Positions 15,198 through 24,488 of a DNA stretch of 64,000 nt are shown here, in pieces; within the stretch, counting starts at the first letter, position 1, and the number at the start of each line of letters is the position of its first letter. A model generated the notes under the pieces. That model ran no database searches and was not told the DNA's origin. It saw only the letters and a program-made list of their open reading frames with translations. Made by a program: the position numbers and the translations under genes. This DNA comes from Alphaproteobacteria bacterium (GTDB lineage: Bacteria; Myxococcota_A; UBA796; GCA-2862545). The DNA lies in the NCBI GenBank assembly GCA_020632885.1, contig JACKEQ010000005.1, positions 124,001 through 188,000 of the forward strand. The letters run 5' to 3'.

Positions 15198-18100
15198 TCA
15201 TCCCTGGGTGTTGGAAGGCTCGACGAGGACCTCGACCGCGTCCGACGGCACCGGACCGCGAATGGCGACGATGTCGCCCGCCCGATCGCGGTACAGGCCG
15301 AAGTCCTTCATGCCCCGGAGGTACTCGGGCACCCCGTCCAGGCTGAAGCCGTCCGCTCCGCCGACCGGGATGGCGCCGGACTCGCCGGGACCGAAGCTCT
15401 TGAAGGCCTTGATGAGATCTGTGTCCGCGCGCACGGTGCCGGAGTCCGGCATGCTCTGGCGCACCGAGTCGATCTGGTCGACCCCGTGGTCCTCGTAGCG
15501 AACGTCCTGGCCCGTTCCCGTACCGGACTGCACGGTGATCACCCGCGCGCCCTCGAAGCCCTCGCTGAACTCCATCTTGGCGTCCGTGAGGATCTTCGCG
15601 CCCGGATACGCCGCCATGATCTCGTCGTAGGTGGTGGAGCGCATCACGATGCTGGGATCGTTGAAGTAGTCCTGGCGGCGGCGAAGCTTCTCGAGGCCCG
15701 CCACACCGTCCGCGGAGTCCACGACGAACAGCGCCTGATCCGCGCTCATCCCGGCAGCCCGGTGGGTACCGATGGAGTCGAGGTACGGCGACTCGTGCGG
15801 GGTCATGGGGGTGTCCACCCCGGCCGGCTCGAACCGGAAGATCCGCGCGTCACCGCGGACGAAGCCGAGCTCCTCACCGGTCTCCGGGTGGATCAGGGGG
15901 TAGATGTTCTCGGAGGCAGCGCCGAGCGGAGCGCGATCGTCGCCTGCCTTCATCGCGGGCCCGACATCCGGCAGACTGCCGCTCTTGTCGGCCTCGAGGG
16001 TGGCGAGCACCTCCGCCTGGTTGGCGCCCTGCAGGCCCGCGTCCTCGAAGGCCTCGAGCGCGTCCTTCCCCGTGGCGATGGGCCTGTCGACGGAGGCGGG
16101 CTCCTCCTCCGGCGCCTGATCCTTGCTCGAGCGGCGCGCGGGCTCGAACGAGCCCGGGTTGTCACCGCTGTTGTTCCGGCTGTTGCCGTACGCGATGTTG
16201 CCCTTGTCGTCGATGGTGAGGGGCGCGAACTTGGTGTCGTCCGCGTTGTTCCGCACCACGGCGATGATCTGGCCGTCCGCGTTGTGGCGGAAGTGGTAGC
16301 CGTCGGGCGGCTCGTCGCCGGGCGGCCGCCCCACGCTGGTGGCGAGGCTCCCGTAGTTGGCCGAGTTGCGGGCGGCGAGCTCGGCCTCCGACATCCCGCG
16401 GAGCTCGTAGGGGATCTGGCCGAGCGAGTCGACGATCTGACCATCCTCGTTCACCGAGGTCGGACCGAAGCCGTCTGTGATACGCCCGTTGATCTTGTCC
16501 TGTGCGATGCCGCCAGCCGCCGTGATCAGGTGGTCGGTGCTGAACGTGGCGTCGAGCACGCCGTCGTTCCAGTCCTTCCCGTCGATCACGTTGTTGCTGA
16601 CCTGCGTGATGCCCGCGTTCACCCCGCTGGTCGCGACCCCGAGACCGTAGTCGATGGCGGTCCGGGCGTAGGGGTTCAGCGTGCTGCCCGCGCCCGTGGG
16701 GTTGCCCGTGAGGCGCGTGTTCACGCCGCCCGTCGCCGCGGACGTGAGCATCCCGGTGCCGAAGCGCGTGGCGAAGTCGAGCCCGACATCCCCGATGCTG
16801 TCGTAGCGGTTGTTCGCCGCGAACGCGTCGCCGACGCTGTCGCGGTCGTCCTCGATGTACTCGCGCACCGTGCCGCTCAGCGCGTCGGAGCCCATGCCGA
16901 TGGCCGCGCTGCGCGCGTTGCTGACGGCCTGCTGCCGCATGAAGGCACCGAAGGTGGCCGGCGCTGCCGAGGCGCCCGGCGCCGCGCCCATCGTCGCGCC
17001 CGTCACGGCGCCGTTGATGGTCCACTCGATGCCCTTCGAGGCCGCGAGGGCCGACGAGCCGCGCATGGAGTCGCCGAAGGACTCACCGGTGAAGTTCCCG
17101 TTCTCGTCGCGGTCGTAGATCTGCTGGGCCAGGGCCTCGCGCATCTCCGGCGACATGTTCGCGAGGTCCTCGTCGGTGAGCTTCACGAGCTCGCCCGCGT
17201 CGTTGCGGTAGGACATCCCGCCCGAGCCGTCCGCCGTGATGTCGCCCATCGTGTCGGCGTACCAGGCGTTCTTGGGATCCGTGAAGTCCGGGAGCATCTG
17301 GCCCGTGGTGGGATCGATGTAGGTGGCGCCCGGCCAGGTGACGTTGGCGTTCTCCGCCATCTCCGCGACCTCTTCCGGGGACAGGGCGCGGATCTCGTCC
17401 GCGCTCATGTCCACGCGCTCGAGGCCCGTGGTGAGGTTCTGGTTCGCCTCGCGCGCCGCGAGCTCGCCGCCTCCGTAGACGACGGCCGCCGTGGCCCCCG
17501 TCCCGAGGGCCGATGCGAGGATGATGACGGCGAGCGGAGCACCCGCACCACCCGTGGCGACCGTGATGGCGACGGCCAGCGCGGTGAGCGCGATGCCCAG
17601 CAGCACGTCGCGGAAGGCGCTGTTCCAGAAGTCGACCCAGAACCGCTGCAGACCCTCCCAGGCGCTCGCGAGGAACTCGGTGAACGGCTGGACCAGGTTC
17701 TCGTTGACCCACTGGACGGCCTCGTCGAGCTTCTGGAGGCCTGTGACGACCACCTCCTCCATGGCGCGCACGCCCGCCTCGATGGCCCCGTAGGCCGCGT
17801 CGAGGGCCGCGCTGACGGCCGCCTGCGCGGCGTCGAACGTGGCCTCCACGGCGGTCTCGAGGGTGTCGAAGGTGGCCTCGACGGCCGCCTCCGCCACGTC
17901 GAACGCGACGTCCACGGCGCTGTTGAGCGCCTCCTCGGCGGCGGTGACCTTCTCCTGCAGGCCGTTCTCGGCGGCCTCGATGTTCGCCTGGAGCTCGGCG
18001 CCCGCAGCGTCGACCGCGGACTGCATGGTCTGGCTGGCGGCGGTGACACCGGCCTGTGCGGTGTCGACCAGGCCGTTGAACGTGTCCTGGAAGCCCTGGG

Positions 18101-21100
18101 TGGCTTCGTCGAGCTTGCGGCCGAGGTCCTCGTCGATGAGGGACACGACGTTGACGAAGCCGTCGATGAGCCCGTTCACGACGGTACGGAAGGCCTCGAG
18201 GGCCCCGTTGATCGCGTCGGTGATGCCCTGGATGGCGCTGTTCACGAAGTCCGTGACGGCCTGCACGGCCGCCTGGAGAGCCGTGGACACCACCTCGATG
18301 ACGCGGTTGATGGCGTCGGCGACCTTGGAGATCGCGGCCTGGATGGCGTTGCGCACCCGATCGAGCACGCCGAGCGCGGCGTTCTTCGCGGCCTCGAGGA
18401 TGCCGAGGGCAGCGTTCTTCGCGGCCTCGAGCGCGCTGTTGATCGCGTTCTTGACCTGGTCGAACTTGCTCTTGATCCAGTCGAGGGCCTTGTTGATCTG
18501 CTTCTGCAGCCAGCCCACGACCCGGTCGATCAGCGACGGCTCCTTCTGCGCGTCGGCCATCTTCTGGTCGGCCTCGGCGTTCGCCGAGGAGACGTCGTTG
18601 TTCGCCTGGTTGACCGCGCTGTCGATCTCGGCCTGCGCCTGGGTCTGCCCGCTCTCGAGCTCCGACCGGATCTCGGCGTTGCCCTCGGACTCGAGCCCGG
18701 AGACCTCGGCCTCCGCGGCCGACATCATCTGGTCCTTCTGCTGCTGGGCGTGCTGCTGCTGGGCGTCGAACTCGGCCTGGTACTGGTTCTGGGCCTCGGT
18801 GCCGACCTGCTCGGCCTGGGCCTGCAGGTCCGCCATCTCGGTCGTGATCTGGTTCTGGTGCCCCTCGAGGGCCGTGTTGCAGAGGTCCTGCTCGGCGTCG
18901 AAGGAGTTCTGGGCGCCCTGGATGGCCCCGGTGGCCGTGCCCACGTAGTTGCCCAGCGCCTGGTCGTGGCCGGTGCGCAGGGTGTTGTCGACGTTCGCGA
19001 CCTCCCCGTCGTACGCGGTGCCCGCGGCGTCGATGGACGTCTGGTGGCCGGTGGTGGCGGTGTCCACCTCGGTGGCGAACGCGTCGGTGCCCGCGACGCA
19101 GTCCGTGTCGAACTGGTTCTGGGCCTCGTTGAAGGCGTTCGTCATCTCCGAGACGTGGTTGGTGTTCTCGGAGCGTGCGTTCTCCGCGGCCGCGAGGGCC
19201 TCGGCATCGAACGGGGCGACCTCGGCGGCGACGTCGATCGCCTCCCACTCGGCCAGCGCGTCCTCGCAGAAGGACGACCCCTGGTCGTACACGCCCTCGG
19301 CCTGGCCCTTCAGGACGTCGAGCCCCGCCTGCGCGTCGCCCGACAGACCGCCGCGCACGGCCTCCTGCTGGTTCGCGACGGCCGGCTCGAGCTTGGCCAT
19401 GACCGCGGACTCGATCTCGGCGTTCATGCCGGGACCGCTGGCGCCCGCCGTGCTCCCGGCCGGGAGCTGGCCCTCGTCGAACTCGAAGCCGGAGGGATCG
19501 ACCAGCGTGTCGAACGCCTCGATGTCGAGCCCGGGGTCCGGCAGCTCGGTGTTGCCGAAGTCGGCCGCGAGGTCCGGCGCCACGAAGTCGCTCGTGTAGG
19601 CATCGAGGTCCGTGGCCGCACCGTCCATCCCGGCGACGGCGTCGCCCGGAAGCTCGACGACCGGCTCGCCCGCCGTGGCGGCCTCCGCGTTGGCCGTGGC
19701 CTTCGTGACCGCGTCCGACACGGTGGTGGCGGCGTTCTCGAGCTCCGCAGGCACGGGGCTGACGGCGAACTCGGCGCTCTCGCCGCTCTGGCGCGCGTTG
19801 GCGGCCGCCTGCTTGCCCGCCTGGTCCGCCGCGGCGGCCGCGGCCTGAGCAGCGGCGTCCGTGGAGGTGCCCTCCTTGTCGGACTGGAAGCCCGGGACCT
19901 GGCCCTCGTAGCCGGCCATCTCGGACTCGACGGCAGAGGTGCCCTCGGCGAGCTTCGGCTGGACCTCGCCCGCGATGCGGGCCTCCGCCTCGGGACCGAC
20001 CGGATCGAGCTCGGCGGCCTTCTCGGTGACCGCGGCCTCCGCCGTGCCCGCCGCGTTGGCCGCGAAGTCGGGCATCTGCTGGCCGGGCACGCTGGGGAGA
20101 CGCTCGCCACCCCCGCCCGCGTAGCTCATCTCGGGCACGTTCGGCGTGCCCAGCTCGACGGCGCCGCCAGCACCCTCGGCGCCGGACTGGCCGCCCTCAC
20201 CGCCACCCGCTTCACCGCGCTCGGCGAACTCGAGCGTGCCGACGTCCGGCCGCTCGGTGGCGGTCATCGCGTTGCCCACCGCCGGGTTCAGACCGGTCTG
20301 GGTGGCCGTGACCTGGGGCCCACCGCCCGACGCGGAGGCGTGCCCCGGGGCCGTGCCGGTGTTCGGCGTGACCGCGACGGCGTTCGCGGCCGCGGAGGCT
20401 TCGACACCCGTCTCCGTGAGCGACGCGCCCCCACCGGCCATCTTGGCGGGTGCGGCTGTGTTGCCCGCGGGCCCCTCGAAGGTGGCCTCCTGGGGCGTGA
20501 GGCTCTCGCCGATGTTCGCGGGCGTGCTCGACAGGTCGAGGGAGGGCGTGTCGCCCTCCGGCGGCGTGACGTTCTGGAGCTCCGCCGGGAGGTCGTACTG
20601 GAAGTTGGCCTCGGTCTCGTAGGACTTCTCGCCCTCCTCCTCGGCGGCCTCCGCAGCACCGCCGGGCGCGACGTTGAGGCTCGGCTTCTCGGCCGACACA
20701 CTCCCGCCCGCGGGCGCGCTGGGCGCGGCGGCCCGGTTGGTGGGCGCGGGGCTCGGCAGCCCGCCACCACCGCCCTTGGGAGCGGCCTGCCGGGGAGCGT
20801 TGTTCGCCGGGGCCTGCACGTCGCGCGTGCCCTGCACGCCGGAGGGACGGGCCATCTGGCCACCACCGCCCTTCGCGCCTGCCCCGCCCGAGGCACCTCC
20901 ACCTCCGGAGGCACCGCCTCCGAAGCCACCGCCACCACCACCGCCGCCGCCACCACCGGACGCATCGGCGTCCGCCGGGGCAGCGGGCGCTGCGGGGGCC
21001 TGGTTGGCACCTTCCGGACCGCCCTGGGGCAGCCCCTCGTCGCCAGCGCCTTCGTCGCCGGTGGCGTTGGGGTCCGCCTGGGTGACTCCGCCGTCGGCGG

Positions 21101-21746
21101 CCACGCCACCCTCGGCCTTGGCCTCCTCTTCGCCCTGCCCTTCCTCTTCGCCCTTCTGGGCTTCCTGGGCGGGCGCGGGCGCCTGGTTCGTGACGCCGGC
21201 GGGCATGCCGTTGGCCTCGGCCTGGATGGCGTCGGCGTTGGCCTGGCGGTTCTCGGCCTGCTGGTCGATCCCGTCGACCAGACCGTCCACCTCGCCCTTC
21301 AGCGCGTCGAACTGGTTCTGGACGCCCAGGAGATCCCCGGCGAGCTCACCCGGCAGGTTCTCGACCTGGTTCAGGAGCTCGGGGTTCTGGGACAACAGCG
21401 CGTCGATCGCCTCGCGCACCTCGCCCATCGCCTGCTGGGCGGTCTCGATGAGACCGGTGCCCGCGAGCAGATCGGGGAGACGATTCAGGAGGTCCGACCC
21501 GAAGCCGCCCTTCTCCGCCTGCCCCTTGGGGCCTCCGGCATCGATGGCGTTGCCCGCGGGGGCCACTTCGTTGAGGAAGCCGGGATCCCCGGACTTCGCA
21601 TTCTGTGCGTTGGACACATCCGAGATCAGAGCCGCGCTGGCCACAGCGTTCCCGACGGCGGGGAGCTCGTTTCCGAGCTCCATATTGCCGACATTGGAAG
21701 CGACTTCTGGCTGGCGGGACCTGCGGGAGCTTACAGATCGAGCCAT
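15198..21746 (-). CDS. Giant polymorphic toxin (2182 residues)
   Basis: An exceptionally large modular protein. Residues 1-60 are basic, then Asn/Gly/Ala-rich, without a Sec signal. Residues 80-180 are helical; 185-260 are acidic; 263-296 are a glycine-rich spacer with an 11-glycine run; 300-700 are Pro/Ala/Gly low complexity. Residues 700-1070 are Ala/Gln helices with three scattered cysteines. Residues 1070-1370 are regularly repeated amphipathic helices (NAINSALEAAKNAALG and kin). A hydrophobic membrane-type segment lies at about 1380-1428 (LLGIALTALAVAITVATGG), then an Asn/Gly-rich segment to about 1870. The final 300 residues are unique in composition and are presumably the toxin; I recognise no catalytic motif. 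The architecture plus the Imm49 gene 19 bases downstream support a contact- or secretion-delivered toxin. There is no HExxH or DUF4157-like domain. A promoter lies upstream. Confidence 0.75.
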   Translation of the reverse strand: MARSVSSRRSRQPEVASNVGNMELGNELPAVGNAVASAALISDVSNAQNAKSGDPGFLNEVAPAGNAIDAGGPKGQAEKGGFGSDLLNRLPDLLAGTGLIETAQQAMGEVREAIDALLSQNPELLNQVENLPGELAGDLLGVQNQFDALKGEVDGLVDGIDQQAENRQANADAIQAEANGMPAGVTNQAPAPAQEAQKGEEEGQGEEEAKAEGGVAADGGVTQADPNATGDEGAGDEGLPQGGPEGANQAPAAPAAPADADASGGGGGGGGGGGFGGGASGGGGASGGAGAKGGGGQMARPSGVQGTRDVQAPANNAPRQAAPKGGGGGLPSPAPTNRAAAPSAPAGGSVSAEKPSLNVAPGGAAEAAEEEGEKSYETEANFQYDLPAELQNVTPPEGDTPSLDLSSTPANIGESLTPQEATFEGPAGNTAAPAKMAGGGASLTETGVEASAAANAVAVTPNTGTAPGHASASGGGPQVTATQTGLNPAVGNAMTATERPDVGTLEFAERGEAGGGEGGQSGAEGAGGAVELGTPNVPEMSYAGGGGERLPSVPGQQMPDFAANAAGTAEAAVTEKAAELDPVGPEAEARIAGEVQPKLAEGTSAVESEMAGYEGQVPGFQSDKEGTSTDAAAQAAAAAADQAGKQAAANARQSGESAEFAVSPVPAELENAATTVSDAVTKATANAEAATAGEPVVELPGDAVAGMDGAATDLDAYTSDFVAPDLAADFGNTELPDPGLDIEAFDTLVDPSGFEFDEGQLPAGSTAGASGPGMNAEIESAVMAKLEPAVANQQEAVRGGLSGDAQAGLDVLKGQAEGVYDQGSSFCEDALAEWEAIDVAAEVAPFDAEALAAAENARSENTNHVSEMTNAFNEAQNQFDTDCVAGTDAFATEVDTATTGHQTSIDAAGTAYDGEVANVDNTLRTGHDQALGNYVGTATGAIQGAQNSFDAEQDLCNTALEGHQNQITTEMADLQAQAEQVGTEAQNQYQAEFDAQQQHAQQQKDQMMSAAEAEVSGLESEGNAEIRSELESGQTQAQAEIDSAVNQANNDVSSANAEADQKMADAQKEPSLIDRVVGWLQKQINKALDWIKSKFDQVKNAINSALEAAKNAALGILEAAKNAALGVLDRVRNAIQAAISKVADAINRVIEVVSTALQAAVQAVTDFVNSAIQGITDAINGALEAFRTVVNGLIDGFVNVVSLIDEDLGRKLDEATQGFQDTFNGLVDTAQAGVTAASQTMQSAVDAAGAELQANIEAAENGLQEKVTAAEEALNSAVDVAFDVAEAAVEATFDTLETAVEATFDAAQAAVSAALDAAYGAIEAGVRAMEEVVVTGLQKLDEAVQWVNENLVQPFTEFLASAWEGLQRFWVDFWNSAFRDVLLGIALTALAVAITVATGGAGAPLAVIILASALGTGATAAVVYGGGELAAREANQNLTTGLERVDMSADEIRALSPEEVAEMAENANVTWPGATYIDPTTGQMLPDFTDPKNAWYADTMGDITADGSGGMSYRNDAGELVKLTDEDLANMSPEMREALAQQIYDRDENGNFTGESFGDSMRGSSALAASKGIEWTINGAVTGATMGAAPGASAAPATFGAFMRQQAVSNARSAAIGMGSDALSGTVREYIEDDRDSVGDAFAANNRYDSIGDVGLDFATRFGTGMLTSAATGGVNTRLTGNPTGAGSTLNPYARTAIDYGLGVATSGVNAGITQVSNNVIDGKDWNDGVLDATFSTDHLITAAGGIAQDKINGRITDGFGPTSVNEDGQIVDSLGQIPYELRGMSEAELAARNSANYGSLATSVGRPPGDEPPDGYHFRHNADGQIIAVVRNNADDTKFAPLTIDDKGNIAYGNSRNNSGDNPGSFEPARRSSKDQAPEEEPASVDRPIATGKDALEAFEDAGLQGANQAEVLATLEADKSGSLPDVGPAMKAGDDRAPLGAASENIYPLIHPETGEELGFVRGDARIFRFEPAGVDTPMTPHESPYLDSIGTHRAAGMSADQALFVVDSADGVAGLEKLRRRQDYFNDPSIVMRSTTYDEIMAAYPGAKILTDAKMEFSEGFEGARVITVQSGTGTGQDVRYEDHGVDQIDSVRQSMPDSGTVRADTDLIKAFKSFGPGESGAIPVGGADGFSLDGVPEYLRGMKDFGLYRDRAGDIVAIRGPVPSDAVEVLVEPSNTQG

Positions 21747-21766
21747 GATTCATACCCTCTGCAGGG

Positions 21767-21796
21767 ATGATAGCAGCGGAGATGCCCCCGGCACAA
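21767..21796 (-). promoter_or_regulatory. Candidate promoter of the toxin gene
   Basis: Minus-strand TTGTGC (21796-21791), an 18-base spacer and TATCAT (21772-21767), with the ATG 21 bases further on. The -35 half overlaps a 16-base motif that also occurs upstream of the M4 protease. Matches to the sigma-70 consensus are moderate. Confidence 0.4.
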
Positions 21797-21807
21797 TGCC
21801 CGTTCGG
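21792..21807 (-). promoter_or_regulatory. Shared 16-base motif, toxin copy
   Basis: CCGAACGGGCATTGTG (minus strand) is identical to 43810-43795, upstream of the M4 protease. It contains the inverted repeat CCG-AA-CGG and overlaps the candidate -35 element, so it could be an operator. Confidence 0.35.
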
Positions 21808-21818
21808 CGCGAAGGGGA

Positions 21819-22820
21819 TCAGCGGGTGTCGCGGGGGTCGTACGTGATCACGACCTCGTCCAGCGGAGACGGCGTGAAGTCCGTGAACACCACGCTGTTG
21901 CGGCCGGGCAGGTACTCCACCTCGCAGCCGGCGAGGCACGAATCGAAGCGCAGGGTGACGTCCCGCCCGTCGACCTCGGTCTTCACGCTCACGTCGATCG
22001 TCCAATCGGGGTCGATCTCGGGCAGCTCGGAGAGGAAGAACTCCGACTTCAGGCCCGCGGTCACGAGCCCGAGCGCGTCCATGAACGGAGCCCAGCTCGT
22101 GTCGCAGATGTTGCCCACGATCCCCCCGGTGCGGGCGGCGTACCACTCGTAGCTCACCCCCTCGGAGAACCCGTCCGGACAGGACTGTCCGGAGGGCCAG
22201 ACCACGGCGTGGGCCTTCACCATGTCCCGGGTCTCCTTCCGGTTCCACATCCACTCCCGGAACTCGGCGCGGGAGATGGGCGACGTCTCGCTGGCGTCGT
22301 CCTCGTCCGAGATGAAGATGATGTGGAGCTCGGCGTCCTCGCGCTCGAAGCCCTCGTTGCGCGGTGCGTCCCCGAGGACCTCCAGGGCCGTCCAGGCCGC
22401 CTCCCGACCGGTCTCGTCCGCCGAGCCGCCCGTGCCCATGCGGGCCATGTCGGAGAACACGCCGGAGGGGTCCGGGGTGTCGGGGTCGATCCAGCGGAGC
22501 CCGCGGGCCCGCCGCAGACGGCCGCTCTGGTTGGGGTCGTCCATGTCGGTGCTCACGACACCGATGTGGTAGTCGACGCCCGAGAGCGCGAAGTAGCTCG
22601 AGAACACCGGGAAGTTCTGGGCCAGTGCCGCCTGCTCCGCGTCCATCGAGCAGGAGTTGTCGATGACGAACAGCACGTCCACGGCGGGCTTGGGGATCTG
22701 CACGGTGACGTCGGTGCGCAGGACCTCGTCCACCTCGGGGGGGTACGCCGTGCGCGTGTGATCGTCGAGGGGCGTGAGATCGTAGCCCTGGCAGGCGAGG
22801 AGGAAGGCGAGGATCGACAT
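21819..22820 (-). CDS. VWA-domain lipoprotein
   Basis: A 333-residue protein with a short lipoprotein leader (MSILAFLLAC, cysteine 10). A von Willebrand factor A domain starts near residue 45 (AVDVLFVIDNSCSMDAEQ), with the DxSxS metal-ion-dependent adhesion site intact, continues with YHIGVVSTDMDDP, and ends with HIIFISDEDDASE and a DTSWAPFM segment. The C-terminal 80 residues form a separate beta domain with a CLAGC pair. Such lipoproteins are common in myxobacteria and bind protein ligands through Mg2+, but their partners are unknown. It ends 72 bases upstream of the toxin start on the same strand; cotranscription is possible, although the toxin seems to have its own promoter. Confidence 0.8.
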   Translation of the reverse strand: MSILAFLLACQGYDLTPLDDHTRTAYPPEVDEVLRTDVTVQIPKPAVDVLFVIDNSCSMDAEQAALAQNFPVFSSYFALSGVDYHIGVVSTDMDDPNQSGRLRRARGLRWIDPDTPDPSGVFSDMARMGTGGSADETGREAAWTALEVLGDAPRNEGFEREDAELHIIFISDEDDASETSPISRAEFREWMWNRKETRDMVKAHAVVWPSGQSCPDGFSEGVSYEWYAARTGGIVGNICDTSWAPFMDALGLVTAGLKSEFFLSELPEIDPDWTIDVSVKTEVDGRDVTLRFDSCLAGCEVEYLPGRNSVVFTDFTPSPLDEVVITYDPRDTR

Positions 22821-22854
22821 GGTGACTCCGGACTCTCGAGACACCCCCGATGCC

Positions 22855-22872
22855 CGACCGTCGCGACCGTCG
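22855..22872. repeat. 9-base tandem repeat upstream of VWA lipoprotein
   Basis: CGACCGTCG occurs twice head to tail, 35 bases before the ATG at 22820, inside the 78-base gap between the dehydrogenase and VWA genes. It may be a direct-repeat operator; function is unproved. Confidence 0.5.
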
Positions 22873-22898
22873 TCACTCCGACGTCACTTCTCCGAGGA

Positions 22899-23636
22899 TC
22901 ACGATCCCAGCGCCAGGAAGCCGCCGTCCACGGGCAGCACCACGCCCGTGATCCACGCGCTCGCCGGCATGAGCAGGAAGGCCACGGCGTTCGCGACGTC
23001 CACGGGGTCCCCCACCCGCCCGAGCGGCGTGCGCTCGAGGATCGTCGCCGCCTTCGCCGGATCGCGGAGGACCTGCTGGGCCAGGGGCGTAGCGACGTAC
23101 CAGGGCGCGACGGCGTTGACCCGGATGCCCGTGGGGCCCCAGGTGGCGGCCAGGAAGCGCGTCAGGCTCTCGACAGCACCCTTGGACGCCGCATAGGACG
23201 CGGTGGACGTACGGATCGCCCGCGCCGACGCCACGCTCGACAGGTTCACGACCGCCCCGCGGCGCGCGGCGAGCGCAGGCTCCAGGCCGCGACAGAGGGC
23301 GAAGGTGGCTCCCAGGTTCACGGAGAGCAGGTGGTCCAGATCGGCGTCCGTCGTGTCCGCCAGGGGCTTGCGGACGTTGATGCCGGCGTTGTTCACCAGC
23401 CCGTCGAGCCCGTCCCAGCGGGCCTCCACAGCCGACACCACCGCGCCCGGGTCCGCCGCGACGTCCGCCACGAGCACCTCACACCCCGTGGCCTCGGCGA
23501 GCGTGCGCAGCTCGGCCTCCGTGCGGGCGACGGCGAGCACGTCCGCACCGAGGTCTGCGAGCACCTCCACCGTCGCGCGCCCCAGCCCGCGGCTCGCGCC
23601 CGTCACCACCACCCGCCTGCCGTCCAGCCGCCACAT
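22899..23636 (-). CDS. Short-chain dehydrogenase/reductase (classical SDR)
   Basis: A 245-residue classical SDR. It has the NAD(P) loop TGASRGLGR (about residues 12-20), an acidic/basic turn VARTEAEL suggesting NADP(H) preference, the NNAG motif, the catalytic serine in NLSSVASAR, and YAASK. The ending (ITGVVLPVDGG) is typical of tropinone reductase-like or 3-oxoacyl reductase-like members. It reduces a carbonyl or oxidises an alcohol in the cytoplasm; the substrate is not evident. It is divergent from the alpha/beta hydrolase gene with 45 bases between the starts. Confidence 0.88.
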   Translation of the reverse strand: MWRLDGRRVVVTGASRGLGRATVEVLADLGADVLAVARTEAELRTLAEATGCEVLVADVAADPGAVVSAVEARWDGLDGLVNNAGINVRKPLADTTDADLDHLLSVNLGATFALCRGLEPALAARRGAVVNLSSVASARAIRTSTASYAASKGAVESLTRFLAATWGPTGIRVNAVAPWYVATPLAQQVLRDPAKAATILERTPLGRVGDPVDVANAVAFLLMPASAWITGVVLPVDGGFLALGS

Positions 23637-23681
23637 CCTGCCTCCACGGGCGCACGTCCCGTCGGGAGGCTACCGGACGGC

Positions 23682-24488
23682 ATGCCCACGACGTCCACGC
23701 GCCCGCACATCGCCTGGGAGGCCCGGGGTGACGGTCCCCCCGTGCTCCTCGTGATGGGCTTCGGGATGCGGGGCGTGGTGTGGCGGCCCGTGGTGACGCG
23801 GCTCGCGGTGGACCATCGGGCAGTGACCTTCGACAACCGCGGCATGGGCGCATCGGACCCGGCCGATGGGCCGTACTCGCTGGCCGATCTGGCCCGGGAC
23901 ACCCTGCGGGTCGCGGACGACGCGGGGCTCCCGGCCTTCCACCTCGTCGGCGTGAGCATGGGAGGCATGATCGCGCAGGAGGTCGCCCTCGCCGCGCCGG
24001 ATCGCGTGCGGTCCCTCGTGTTGATCGCGACCCAACCGGGAGGTCCGCGCGCCTGGGTCCCTCCCCTGCCCACCGTGCCGCTGCTCGCCGCCATCGGGCT
24101 CGGCACCCGCCTGAACCGCCGGCTCTTCCCGCGGCTCCTGCACCCCCCGGGGTCCCTCGACGCCCTGACCCCCGCGGATCTCGAGCAGCGGTGGACCGAC
24201 GCCCACGCGACGTCGCCGGATCCCCGCCAGCGTCGCCTGCAGCTCCGGGCGATCCGGGGTCACGACACGCGCGACCGCCTCGGCTCCATCGCGGCACCGA
24301 CCCTCGTGGTGAAGCCCCTGCGCGACCGGATGTGCCACCCGTCCCACAGCGACACCCTCGTGGCGGGCATCCCGGGCGCCCGGCTGCTCGAGCTGGACGC
24401 GGGCCACGGGCTGATCCTCCACGCCGCGGACGCCCTCACGGAGGCGATCCGCGACCACGTCGCTACGGCAGGACGAACGCCCGCGTAG
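23682..24488 (+). CDS. Alpha/beta hydrolase
   Basis: A 268-residue alpha/beta hydrolase fold protein. The oxyanion region is LVMGFGMRGVVW, the early FDNRGMGASD motif is well conserved, the nucleophile elbow is GVSMGG (S92), and the C-terminal histidine lies in DAGHGL (H242). The family covers esterases, epoxide hydrolases and aclacinomycin-methylesterase-like (RdmC) enzymes; this pattern is closest to the last group but does not define a substrate. The last 26 bases overlap the end of the convergent anti-sigma gene. ATG 23682 is the first plausible start. Confidence 0.85.
   Translation: MPTTSTRPHIAWEARGDGPPVLLVMGFGMRGVVWRPVVTRLAVDHRAVTFDNRGMGASDPADGPYSLADLARDTLRVADDAGLPAFHLVGVSMGGMIAQEVALAAPDRVRSLVLIATQPGGPRAWVPPLPTVPLLAAIGLGTRLNRRLFPRLLHPPGSLDALTPADLEQRWTDAHATSPDPRQRRLQLRAIRGHDTRDRLGSIAAPTLVVKPLRDRMCHPSHSDTLVAGIPGARLLELDAGHGLILHAADALTEAIRDHVATAGRTPA

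Noticed and set aside
15198..21746. Assignment of the giant protein as an eCIS (DUF4157) effector or phage tape-measure
   Set aside because: No HExxH/DUF4157-like metalloprotease core, no phage or contractile-injection genes nearby, and an immunity gene follows it.
15177..21770. 2197-codon open frame on the plus strand opposite the toxin gene
   Set aside because: It is the antisense shadow of a GC-rich, Ala/Gly-coding gene; it reads as low-complexity Gly/Arg/Leu/Val/His and has no recognisable domain or ribosome-binding site.
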